A stretch of DNA of 64,000 nucleotides from positions 267,528-331,527 of the forward strand of contig NZ_JAPIVP010000005.1 in the NCBI RefSeq assembly GCF_026239555.1, written 5' to 3'. The position numbers were made by a program, and so were the translations under genes. Below the pieces are notes generated by a model, which saw only the letters and a list, made by a program, of their open reading frames with translations, was not told the DNA's origin and did no database searches. Positions 53,087 through 61,030 of the stretch are shown here, in pieces (the first letter of the stretch is position 1; each line of letters starts with the position of its first letter). Source of the DNA: Pedobacter sp. PF22-3. GTDB lineage: Bacteria; Bacteroidota; Bacteroidia; Sphingobacteriales; Sphingobacteriaceae.

Positions 53087-53123
53087 GAACAAGCGCCAGA
53101 TTATTTTAATCTGGCGCTTGTTC
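53087..53123. terminator. Long perfect hairpin between susD (pair 3) and the porin-like gene
   Basis: A perfect 17-bp stem (53087-53103 with 53107-53123) with a three-base loop lies between convergent genes. T-runs are absent on both sides, so it may act as a bidirectional transcript end or RNA stabiliser. Confidence 0.7.
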
Positions 53124-53129
53124 TTCAGC

Positions 53130-53732
53130 TTACAAAATCTTAAACCCTAAACTCAATTGAAACAAGTTAGGTTTTTGGCTGTATTTTTCACTTTTGCTGA
53201 TGTTTGATAAACCAGCTTCATAGCGTAAATCAACCGAAATGTTACCCACATCTACACCTGCACCAGCCTGTAGGCCTAGCGCCTGGTTTTTGTAGTTATC
53301 GAAATCGGTAGCTTGTTGATAAGCAGAGCTAAAAGAAGAATTTTCATCCAGAATAAATGAAATAACTGGACCGGCCATTAAGCGGAAGTTTAAATTTTTA
53401 GCACCAAATTTTGTTCCCACTAAAACAGGAACATCCAAAGTGGTGAACCTTACTTTTCCTTCAGCAGATACTTCATTGCCATTATCCTGTTGAATGCTGA
53501 TAAATTTATTTCCTTTGCTGCCAATGTAAGCCTCGGGCTGAACATATAAACTAGCGCCGCCAATACGTGCCCATGCACCAATCTGATAGCCTAAACGGTT
53601 TTCCTCACTTGCAAAATCTGCGTTTAACTTAGACAAGTTTACACCTGCTTTAACCCCCAGGTTAAAAGTTTGTGCCTTTGATGTTGCCCAACCCAAGGTT
53701 AGGAAAACAATGGAGAAGATGATTTTTTTCAT
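53130..53732 (-). CDS. Porin family outer membrane beta-barrel protein
   Basis: Predicted small outer-membrane barrel of 200 residues (OMP_b-brl type). Starting at ATG 53732 the signal peptide is MKKIIFSIVFLTLGWATSKAQ. The mature chain has FNLGVKAGVNLSKLNADFAS, GYQIGAWARIGGASLYVQPE, TLDVPVLVGTKFGAKNLNFR and ends with LFQLSLGFKIL, alternating strands with an aromatic/hydrophobic end as in eight-stranded barrels. A longer in-frame start at 53816 would add 28 hydrophilic residues before the signal and is not favoured. It stands alone and is unrelated to the Sus genes except by location. Function is not known. Confidence 0.9.
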   Translation of the reverse strand: MKKIIFSIVFLTLGWATSKAQTFNLGVKAGVNLSKLNADFASEENRLGYQIGAWARIGGASLYVQPEAYIGSKGNKFISIQQDNGNEVSAEGKVRFTTLDVPVLVGTKFGAKNLNFRLMAGPVISFILDENSSFSSAYQQATDFDNYKNQALGLQAGAGVDVGNISVDLRYEAGLSNISKSEKYSQKPNLFQLSLGFKIL

Positions 53733-53957
53733 GTTGTTTAATTCATTTTTTAAGTTAGTGATTCCATTTTTTGCTAAAATCTCGTTTTGTGTCATTTTTG
53801 CAGTTTCTGGTTTCATTAAAATTTACACCATATGGGTTTTGAACTGATTAAGTTTTATAACGCAGTTTTAACACAATTATCGTGCACTTCATAATCGCGA
53901 ATCTCCACTTTTTTTATCACATCACATAAAAAGGCATCAACCTCAACAAATATTTTT

Positions 53958-53965
53958 TACTTTTG
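53958..53965 (+). promoter_or_regulatory. -7 element of the 71-residue protein gene
   Basis: TACTTTTG fits TAnnTTTG 18 bp before ATG 53984, giving a very short leader. No good -33 element is visible. Confidence 0.45.
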
Positions 53966-53983
53966 CATCAAATAAAATATGCC

Positions 53984-54199
53984 ATGGCTAATTTTCAACT
54001 TACTTCTGAAACCGCATTTAAAGTTAAAACCAAGTTTTTAAGGAAATACCGCGATCTGGCGAACGAGCCTTTAGAATTTACGCCCGGCAAAGAAGATCAA
54101 TTGGTTGAAGATTTAATGCGTTTGGTAAAACGCGACCGTACCTACATCGAATTTACGATCCAAAAAGCACTTGCCGATACTAAAGGAAACAGGCTTTAA
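53984..54199 (+). CDS. Small unrecognised cytoplasmic protein
   Basis: A 71-residue protein I do not recognise. It has no signal or membrane segment. Composition is basic and acidic with predicted helices: TSETAFKVKTKFLRKYRDLA, then DQLVEDLMRLVKRDRTYIEF and TIQKALADTKGNRL. The start is ATG 53984, just after a promoter-like TACTTTTG; a TTG seven codons upstream would overlap that element. The gene looks real because of the promoter position, native codon use and lack of overlap with another gene. Function is not proposed. Confidence 0.65.
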   Translation: MANFQLTSETAFKVKTKFLRKYRDLANEPLEFTPGKEDQLVEDLMRLVKRDRTYIEFTIQKALADTKGNRL

Positions 54200-54271
54200 G
54201 ATTTTCATTTTTTTAAGCACAAAATTTTTGTTTAAGCTTTCTTTAGGCATTTAAATACATAAAATCTCTTC

Positions 54272-55123
54272 ATGTATTTTGCCCCTGCTATGCAACGTAA
54301 CTTTTTTATATTAGCATTCCTGTTTTGGTTAGTTGCGTTTACAGCAACGGCACAAAAACAGGTATTTAATGATATTTTCACAGATAGTTTAACTTCTGCG
54401 CAGACAAGAAAAGAGTTAAATGAGTTATCTGCCAGTGAATATCTGAAGCAAACTTTCAGTAAAGGAGACCAATCGATTAATTATAGATTGCTATTGCCAG
54501 CTGCGAACGGCAATCAGAAGAAATATCCCCTAGTTATTACATTTCATAACTCAACACGGATAGGCACAGACAATGAAAGGCAATTAGAACCATTAGCCAG
54601 GATCTGGCTACGACCAGATATACGCCAGAAATACCAGGCATTCGTTATTGCACCACAGTTTCAAACACGTTCATCAAATTATTATCCCGATTCAGTAAGA
54701 AATTGTTTAATCTCGAAACCGTCTGAAGATGTTCATTTATTATTGGATTTGATCCGTGAGGTAAAAAGTAAGTATCTGCAGATAGATACCAATCGCATTT
54801 ATTTGGTCGGTTATTCTATGGGTGCATCTACGGCACAAAACCTAATGAATATTGCTCCGGAAACCTTTGCCGCCATGGTTTCTATTGCCGCGGTTCCCGA
54901 TTTTGTTAATATAAAAGCAATCAGTCAAAAACCTATTTGGTTAATTCATGGCAGGCAGGATCATGAGAATCCTTACGAGGGGAGCGAGCATTTGTATCAT
55001 GCCTTAAAAGGCAATCGTAATCTATTGTTTACCACTTATAATAAGTTAGATCATAACCAGATTCCAATCCCATTATTGCTTGCACCTCAAATACCAGCCT
55101 GGTTGTTTTCCCAGCATAAATAA
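54272..55123 (+). CDS. Exported alpha/beta hydrolase, esterase-like
   Basis: Secreted hydrolase of 283 residues with a signal peptide ending AFTATAQ. An ATG at 54290 is an equally good start. The alpha/beta hydrolase fold is visible: YPLVITFHNS (oxyanion strand), YLVGYSMGASTAQNLMNIAP with nucleophile Ser182, IWLIHGRQDHENPYEGSEH with the acid Asp, and NKLDHNQIPIP with the catalytic histidine. This arrangement resembles carbohydrate or phospholipid esterases and dienelactone hydrolase-like proteins. In a glycan locus a deacetylating or feruloyl-type esterase role is possible, but the substrate is not known. The gene appears monocistronic. Confidence 0.87.
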   Translation: MYFAPAMQRNFFILAFLFWLVAFTATAQKQVFNDIFTDSLTSAQTRKELNELSASEYLKQTFSKGDQSINYRLLLPAANGNQKKYPLVITFHNSTRIGTDNERQLEPLARIWLRPDIRQKYQAFVIAPQFQTRSSNYYPDSVRNCLISKPSEDVHLLLDLIREVKSKYLQIDTNRIYLVGYSMGASTAQNLMNIAPETFAAMVSIAAVPDFVNIKAISQKPIWLIHGRQDHENPYEGSEHLYHALKGNRNLLFTTYNKLDHNQIPIPLLLAPQIPAWLFSQHK

Positions 55124-55317
55124 TAATATACTGCCTGGCCTTAAAGCTGGCATTTAAATAGCCTGTTGCGTAACACTCAATTTACGCATCACCCCCGATC
55201 GTTCATTTTTTATATTTACCGCTTTTTGTACATTTACATTGTATACAATTACTAAATAATCTTTCAAAAAGGCGATAATCTATTTATCTACAACATTGAA
55301 ATTAAAATAAAAGGGGA

Positions 55318-57009
55318 ATGAAGAAACTAAAATATGGTCTTTTAGCAGCAGGTTTAGGGGTGGCTGTTTTGTCTTTTTCATTTAAAGAAGATTTATTCCT
55401 GGTATCTAAAAACCTCGATATTTTTGCTTCGCTCTATAAAGAAATCAATATCAACTACGTTGATGATACCAATGCCCCCCAATTGATGAAAACCGGTATC
55501 GACGCCATGTTGGATAGTTTAGATCCTTATACCGAATATGTTCCCGAATCTGAAATTGAAGATTATAAACTAAAATATGTCAGTACACAATATGGCGGTA
55601 TTGGTGCCAGCACTGTTTTTATTGATGGAAAGCTGTTTATTAACGATGTGAGTGAAGGTTATCCGGCAAATAAAAGCGAGCTTAAAGCTGGAGATCAGGT
55701 GGTGAGCATTAACGGAATTGCGGTAAAAGGAAAAAACCGTCAGGAAATTAGTCAGTTGCTGCGAGGGCCTAAAGGAACAGCGGTAGAATTGCTAATGGTT
55801 AGAGATGGTAAGGAAATGGCCAAAAAATTGGTTCGGGAGGAAATAAAACAGCCTAATGTTTCTTATTCAGGAATGGTGGGCGATGGGATCGGTTATATCA
55901 AACTCGATAAGTTTTTAGAAAATTCCGGACAGGAGGTTAAAGACGCCTTGTTAGCCATACAAAAAGAAAATCCAAAAGGTGTAGTTTTAGACTTAAGGAA
56001 CAATGGCGGTGGTATTTTGCAGGAAGCAGTTAAAATTGTGAACCTCTTTGTAGATAAAGATCAGCTTATTGTAACCCAAAAAGGGAAAAATGCGGAGAAA
56101 ACCATTGCTTACAAAACACTTTTAACCCCAGTTTCTACTTCAGTACCATTGGTGGTACTCGTGAATGGTAATTCGGCTTCAGCCTCAGAAATTGTTGCTG
56201 GTTCTCTGCAGGATTTAGACCGTGCCATTGTAATTGGTCAACGGAGTTACGGTAAAGGCTTGGTTCAGCAAACCTTCAACCTGCCTTATAATAGCCTCGT
56301 TAAAGTAACCGTTGCCAAATATTATACCCCTTCGGGCAGGTGCATCCAGAAATTGGATTATGCACATAAAAATGCCGATGGTGTAGCTGAGCGTTTTGCC
56401 GATTCTACGATGATGATGTATCCAACCAGGGCGGGCAGAAATGTATACAGCGGCAACGGCGTTTATCCCGATATTGTAGTAGATGCAGCCAAGTTAAGCC
56501 CGATTACCATTTCGATGATCAATAAGAGCCTTTTCTTTAATTATGCAAATCAGTACAGAAAAGAAAAGGCAACATTAGCTTCGGCCAAAACCTTCCAGTT
56601 ATCTGATGCAGATTATGCCACTTTTTCTAGTAGCCTTGCCGATAAAGACCTGTCCTATCAAAGCCGTACCGAAAGGTTACTTTCTGATCTGCGTGCAGAG
56701 GCTGAAAAGGAAAATAAATCAGCAGAGGTAAAAACCGATCTCGAAAATCTTAAATATAAACTTACTTCGTCTAAAAAAACCGACCTGGTTAGCCATAAAG
56801 CAGAAATTAAAAGAGTTTTAGAAACACAGATTGTGAGCCGTTATTTTTACGAAAAAGGAAGGATTGAGCAGAGCTTTCAATACGATAAAGAATTGGCTGC
56901 GGCGAAAAATCTTTTTGCAAATCAATCACAAATGCTGGCTATTTTAAAAGGAGATGGGAATTATAAGGTAATTGGAAAACCAACAAAAGCTACTGCGTCA
57001 ATAGATTAA
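55318..57009 (+). CDS. S41-family C-terminal processing peptidase
   Basis: Periplasmic, membrane-anchored serine protease of 563 residues. An N-terminal hydrophobic segment (about 6-20) is followed by the S41 N-terminal region, a PDZ domain (about 85-165, GYPANKSELKAGDQVVSING), and the catalytic core with PKGVVLDLRNNGGGILQEAV, nucleophile Ser288 in NGNSASASEIVAG and general base Lys313 in GQRSYGKGLVQQ, spaced 25 residues apart as in tail-specific protease. A C-terminal extension of about 180 residues is helical. Such proteases trim C-termini of envelope proteins. The GH29 gene starts 25 bp downstream, so they are probably co-transcribed. Confidence 0.95.
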   Translation: MKKLKYGLLAAGLGVAVLSFSFKEDLFLVSKNLDIFASLYKEININYVDDTNAPQLMKTGIDAMLDSLDPYTEYVPESEIEDYKLKYVSTQYGGIGASTVFIDGKLFINDVSEGYPANKSELKAGDQVVSINGIAVKGKNRQEISQLLRGPKGTAVELLMVRDGKEMAKKLVREEIKQPNVSYSGMVGDGIGYIKLDKFLENSGQEVKDALLAIQKENPKGVVLDLRNNGGGILQEAVKIVNLFVDKDQLIVTQKGKNAEKTIAYKTLLTPVSTSVPLVVLVNGNSASASEIVAGSLQDLDRAIVIGQRSYGKGLVQQTFNLPYNSLVKVTVAKYYTPSGRCIQKLDYAHKNADGVAERFADSTMMMYPTRAGRNVYSGNGVYPDIVVDAAKLSPITISMINKSLFFNYANQYRKEKATLASAKTFQLSDADYATFSSSLADKDLSYQSRTERLLSDLRAEAEKENKSAEVKTDLENLKYKLTSSKKTDLVSHKAEIKRVLETQIVSRYFYEKGRIEQSFQYDKELAAAKNLFANQSQMLAILKGDGNYKVIGKPTKATASID

Positions 57010-57034
57010 ACCCAAACAACATACACTCAACCTT

Positions 57035-58360
57035 ATGAAGAAATTGACCTTAATAGGCCTTGTCCTATTAATTGCTTTACAGTTAAAGGCGCAGGATTAC
57101 ACACCTACAGCCGCTAATTTAAAACAAAGAGCATGGTTTAATAATGCCCGGTTTGGGTTATTTATCCACTGGGGACCTTTTAGTATACCAGGAAGCGGTG
57201 AATGGGTAATGAACGAAAGAAAGCTTACGGTTCATAATTATACCAACCTTAAAGATTTTTTTAACCCTTTTGAGTTTAATGCCGAACAATGGGTGAGTAT
57301 GGCAAAAAATGCCGGAATGAAATATATCACACTCATTACCAGGCACCATGATGGCTTTAGTATGTGGGATACGAAATATTCTGATTTTAACATCATGAAT
57401 ACCCCATATAAAAAGGATATTGTAAAAATGATGGCTGACGAATGCCATAAACAGGGTATAAAGTTATATTTATATTACTCGTTGCTGGATTGGCGACGGG
57501 AAGATTATCCGCATCAAACCGGTCGGACAGGGCAGTATTCTGGTCGGACAGGTAAAGGCGATTATGCCAGTTATTTGCAGTTTATGAAAAATCAATTGAC
57601 CGAGTTGTTGACCAATTATGGTGAAATTGGCGGAATCTGGTTTGATGGGCATTGGGACCAGACCGAACCCGAAGGATCAAAAGACAGAACCTCGCGGATT
57701 GATTGGAAATACAATGAAATTTATGGCTTAATCCACAAACTTCAGCCACAGTGCATGATTGGTAATAACCACCACTTAACACCATTTGCAGGCGAAGATT
57801 TCCAGATGTTTGAGCGCGATCTTCCTGGAGAAAATAAATCAGGTTTAAGTTTTCAGAAAGCATCAGATAAGCTCCCATTAGAAACCTGCGAAACCATTTC
57901 AAATTCTTGGGGATATAATTTGAGCGATACCTATTACAAATCAAATAAAGAACTGGTTCATATGTTGGTTAAAGCAGCAAGTTTGGGTTCCAATCTTTTA
58001 CTGAACATTGGTCCGATGCCGAGTGGTAAAATTCAGCCGGAGTTTCAAGATCGTTTGGCGGGGTTGGGCGATTGGCTTAAAATTTATGGCGAAAGCATTT
58101 ACGGTACTAAAGCAGGATTTATTAAACCACAGGCCTGGGGAAGCATTACGCAAAATGGTAATAAAATTTATATCCATATTGTTGACGGAAAAACAGCATC
58201 TCTTGAGCTGGAAAACGTTCCGGTAAGGAAAATTAAAAAGGCATATTTACTAAAAGATAAAAGCCCTGTAAACTATACCTTTAAAAAATCAAAATTAAGC
58301 ATTAATACGACTTTAAATAACGCAGAACCCGATCAGGTGATTGTTTTGGAAGTAGGGTAA
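57035..58360 (+). CDS. Alpha-L-fucosidase, GH29
   Basis: Secreted glycosidase of 441 residues that removes alpha-linked L-fucose from glycan ends. A signal peptide ends at LQLKAQ. The GH29 barrel shows NARFGLFIHWGPFSIPGSGE, MKYITLITRHHDGFSMWDT, SDFNIMNTPYKKDIVKMMAD and EIGGIWFDGHWDQTEPEGSK; Asp204 in WFDG is the expected nucleophile. A C-terminal beta domain of about 80 residues ends the chain. The acid/base residue in GH29 varies and I do not assign it. It is clustered with GH92 and GH2 mannosidases, which fits breakdown of fucosylated mannose glycans. Confidence 0.96.
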   Translation: MKKLTLIGLVLLIALQLKAQDYTPTAANLKQRAWFNNARFGLFIHWGPFSIPGSGEWVMNERKLTVHNYTNLKDFFNPFEFNAEQWVSMAKNAGMKYITLITRHHDGFSMWDTKYSDFNIMNTPYKKDIVKMMADECHKQGIKLYLYYSLLDWRREDYPHQTGRTGQYSGRTGKGDYASYLQFMKNQLTELLTNYGEIGGIWFDGHWDQTEPEGSKDRTSRIDWKYNEIYGLIHKLQPQCMIGNNHHLTPFAGEDFQMFERDLPGENKSGLSFQKASDKLPLETCETISNSWGYNLSDTYYKSNKELVHMLVKAASLGSNLLLNIGPMPSGKIQPEFQDRLAGLGDWLKIYGESIYGTKAGFIKPQAWGSITQNGNKIYIHIVDGKTASLELENVPVRKIKKAYLLKDKSPVNYTFKKSKLSINTTLNNAEPDQVIVLEVG

Positions 58361-58622
58361 GAAAGCATGTATATATATGCTGTCATCCTGAACGCAGTGA
58401 AGGATCTTTTTTTTATCAAGTTTTAATGTATAAGCATTTAAGTTTACATAAGCTTAAATGCCCTTATTTCCTTATATATTAAAACACAACTATTTATTTA
58501 AAACCAATCATTTTTGCCATTAAAATCGTTATAATTAACAGCCAAGTCCTTCAATAAATGACTAATTTCAATGCTTTTACTTAATTTCAACATATTCTTT
58601 CCCCCTTTATAAGAAAATAAAC
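58361..58622. repeat. Gene-free stretch with dispersed repeat and inverted repeat
   Basis: GTCATCCTGAACGCAGTGAA at 58382-58401 continues GGATC and is a left-end copy of the repeat family seen at 12911 and 33516; no right end is visible, so it is truncated. GCATTTAAG (58434-58442) and CTTAAATGC (58453-58461) form a 9-bp inverted repeat. The rest is AT-rich upstream sequence of the GH92 gene. Confidence 0.55.
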
Positions 58623-58636
58623 GTAAAACGTTTTAC
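58623..58636. promoter_or_regulatory. Perfect LacI-type operator palindrome upstream of GH92
   Basis: GTAAAACGTTTTAC is a perfect 14-bp palindrome with a central CG, the classic form of LacI-family binding sites. It ends 41 bp before the GH92 start, in promoter position. The only LacI gene in the window is at 31210-32229. Confidence 0.65.
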
Positions 58637-58677
58637 TTTTAGATTTTTAAATCTATTGTAGGAAATTATAAGCACAC

Positions 58678-60936
58678 ATGCAGTTCAAGAAAATCTCTTC
58701 CATTCTATTTCTAACCGCCTCTCTATTCTCTCTTAATGCAGCTGCGCAGCAGAATCCCAAACTTACCCAATATGTAGATCCACTCATCGGATCAGCAAAA
58801 CACGGTCACGTTTTTGTAGGTGCCAATGTTCCCTTTGGGGCTGTACAACTTGGGCCCAATAATATTTTTGAAGGATGGGACTGGTGCAGTGGTTACAATT
58901 ATGCAAGTAATACCATTACTGGTTTTGCGCATACTCATTTAAGTGGTACTGGTATTGGCGATTTAGGCGATATTTCCATTATGCCTGCAACCGGTAAATT
59001 GCTGATCGAAAAAGGTAAAAAGGCCGACGATCAGGATGGTTATCTTTCTAAATTTTCTCATCAAAATGAAATTGCAAAAGCTGGTTTTTACAGTGTATGG
59101 TTAGATAAGTACAGTATTAAAGCTGAGCTAACCGCTACTGAAAGGGTTGGTTTTCATCAATACACTTTTAAAAAAGGTGCTGAAAATCCGCATCTTATTA
59201 TCGATTTAATTGAAGGTATTGGTTGGGATGCGCCAGTATCTGCTTCAATTAAGCAGTTAGATGCCACAACACTGGTGGGGCATCGTAATTCGACAGGCTG
59301 GGCCAACGATCAAAGATTATATTTTGTAATTAAACTTTCGCAACCGCTTAAAAGCATTGCACTTTACGATAGCACCGTTGTTAAAAGCAGCACAACGTTA
59401 TCGGGTAAAAAACTTAAGGCGGCGGTTAATTTTAATACCATTGATAACAACAAACTGCAGATTAAAGTAGCGCTATCTCCTGTAAGTATCGAAAATGCCA
59501 TTTTAAACCTCAAAACAGAATTGCCAGGATGGGATTTTGCATCGACGGTTAAAAGTGCTGATGCAAAATGGGAGAAAGAACTATCAAAAGTTAAAATTGC
59601 AGCTTCTACCGTTACCAAAAAGGTTTTTTACACGGCTTTATACCACACCATGATTGCACCCTCTTTATTTAACGATGTAAATAAAGATTATCTTGGAACC
59701 GATAAAAAGGTGTATAAAAAGGCCAATTTCAATAATTTAACTACTTTTTCACTTTGGGATACTTATCGTGCAGCAAACCCATTGTTCACCATTCTCCACC
59801 CGGATAAAGTAAGTGATGTGGTAAATACCATGTTGGCCATTTACAAACAACAGGGTAAATTGCCAGTTTGGCATTTAATGGGTAATGAAACCAATACCAT
59901 GGTGGGCTACCACGCTGTTCCGGTTATTGTAGACGCCTATTTAAAAGGATACCGTGGCTTCGATGTAAACCTGGCTTACGAAGCAATAAAACAATCGGCC
60001 ATGCAGAAAACAGATGGTATTGATTACATCCAGCAATTAAAATATATTCCTGCGGATAAGGTTAATGAATCAGTAGGGAAAGCTTTGGAGTATGCCATTG
60101 ACGATTATTGTATTGCGCAAATGGCCAAGTCGTTGAACAAAACAGCCGATTATACTTACTTTAGCAAAAGATCCAAAAGCTATAGTTTGTACTTCGATGC
60201 GAGTGTTCAGTTTATGCGCGGTAAACTTGCCAATGGAAACTGGAGAAGTCCTTTCGATCCATTTTCGTCTAAACACCGTGAAGATGACTACGTGGAAGGG
60301 AATGCATGGCAATATACCTGGTTAGTGCCTCATGATGTTGAAGGATTAATTAAACTTTTCGGTGGCGATAAACCTTTCACCAATAAGCTCGATTCGCTAT
60401 TTACCCTGCCTTTAGATTTAGGAACCAACGGTTCACCAGATATTAGTGGCTTAATTGGAAATTACGCACAGGGAAATGAGCCTAATCACCATATTACCTA
60501 TTTGTATACTTATGCTGGCCAGCCCTGGAAAACTGCCGATCTGATCCGTAAAATCGACAAAGATTTTTATTCATCTAAGCCTGATGGTTTGTGTGGTAAT
60601 GAGGATGTTGGCCAAATGAGTGCCTGGTATATTTTTACGGCAATGGGTTTTTATCCGGTAAATCCGGCAAATGGTGCTTATGTTTTCGGTACACCTTTAA
60701 TTAACAGTGCTAGCATTTCGCTGGCGGGGAACAAGAAATTCAATATTAAAGCTGTAAATAATAGTGCGGAGAATAAATACATCCAGAAAATTGTATTGAA
60801 CGGCAAACCGTACACCAAATCGTATATTTTACATAAAACCATCACTACTGGTGGAAATATGCAGATTTACATGGGCGATAAACCATCGGCAAGCTGGGGT
60901 GTAAAACCTGAAGACAGGCCGGTATCCTTAAAATAA
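58678..60936 (+). CDS. Alpha-mannosidase, GH92
   Basis: Secreted calcium-dependent alpha-mannosidase of 752 residues. Signal peptide ends SLNAAAQ. GH92 signatures are LTQYVDPLIGSAKHGHVFVG, GWDWCSGYNYASNTITGFAH, HLSGTGIGDLGDISIMP, then TFSLWDTYRAANPLFTILHP, Glu540 in DYVEGNAWQYTW as the likely general acid, EPNHHITYLYTYAGQPW and GNEDVGQMSAWYIFTAMGFY with the acidic base residues. The family is active mainly on alpha-1,2-mannose and related linkages. A LacI-type operator precedes the gene and GH2 beta-mannosidase follows, so the pair would clear the mannose part of an N-glycan. Confidence 0.97.
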   Translation: MQFKKISSILFLTASLFSLNAAAQQNPKLTQYVDPLIGSAKHGHVFVGANVPFGAVQLGPNNIFEGWDWCSGYNYASNTITGFAHTHLSGTGIGDLGDISIMPATGKLLIEKGKKADDQDGYLSKFSHQNEIAKAGFYSVWLDKYSIKAELTATERVGFHQYTFKKGAENPHLIIDLIEGIGWDAPVSASIKQLDATTLVGHRNSTGWANDQRLYFVIKLSQPLKSIALYDSTVVKSSTTLSGKKLKAAVNFNTIDNNKLQIKVALSPVSIENAILNLKTELPGWDFASTVKSADAKWEKELSKVKIAASTVTKKVFYTALYHTMIAPSLFNDVNKDYLGTDKKVYKKANFNNLTTFSLWDTYRAANPLFTILHPDKVSDVVNTMLAIYKQQGKLPVWHLMGNETNTMVGYHAVPVIVDAYLKGYRGFDVNLAYEAIKQSAMQKTDGIDYIQQLKYIPADKVNESVGKALEYAIDDYCIAQMAKSLNKTADYTYFSKRSKSYSLYFDASVQFMRGKLANGNWRSPFDPFSSKHREDDYVEGNAWQYTWLVPHDVEGLIKLFGGDKPFTNKLDSLFTLPLDLGTNGSPDISGLIGNYAQGNEPNHHITYLYTYAGQPWKTADLIRKIDKDFYSSKPDGLCGNEDVGQMSAWYIFTAMGFYPVNPANGAYVFGTPLINSASISLAGNKKFNIKAVNNSAENKYIQKIVLNGKPYTKSYILHKTITTGGNMQIYMGDKPSASWGVKPEDRPVSLK

Positions 60937-60949
60937 CGCTAAACAAGTA

Positions 60950-60980
60950 CAAAAGTCGAGATAAGTTTAACCGACTTTTG
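60950..60980 (+). terminator. Hairpin between GH92 and GH2 genes
   Basis: CAAAAGTCG (60950-60958) and CGACTTTTG (60972-60980) form a 9-bp stem with a 13-base loop. It has no T-run and may be an attenuator, a processing site or a partial terminator. The GH2 start is 50 bp further on. Confidence 0.4.
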
Positions 60981-61030
60981 CATTTAAAATTAGCCACAAC
61001 AATAATTATCAACTAAAAGATCTCAAATAA

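Noticed and set aside
53733..53816. N-terminal extension of the porin-like protein
   Set aside because: The 28 extra residues are hydrophilic and precede a normal Sec signal peptide, so a start at 53732 fits better.
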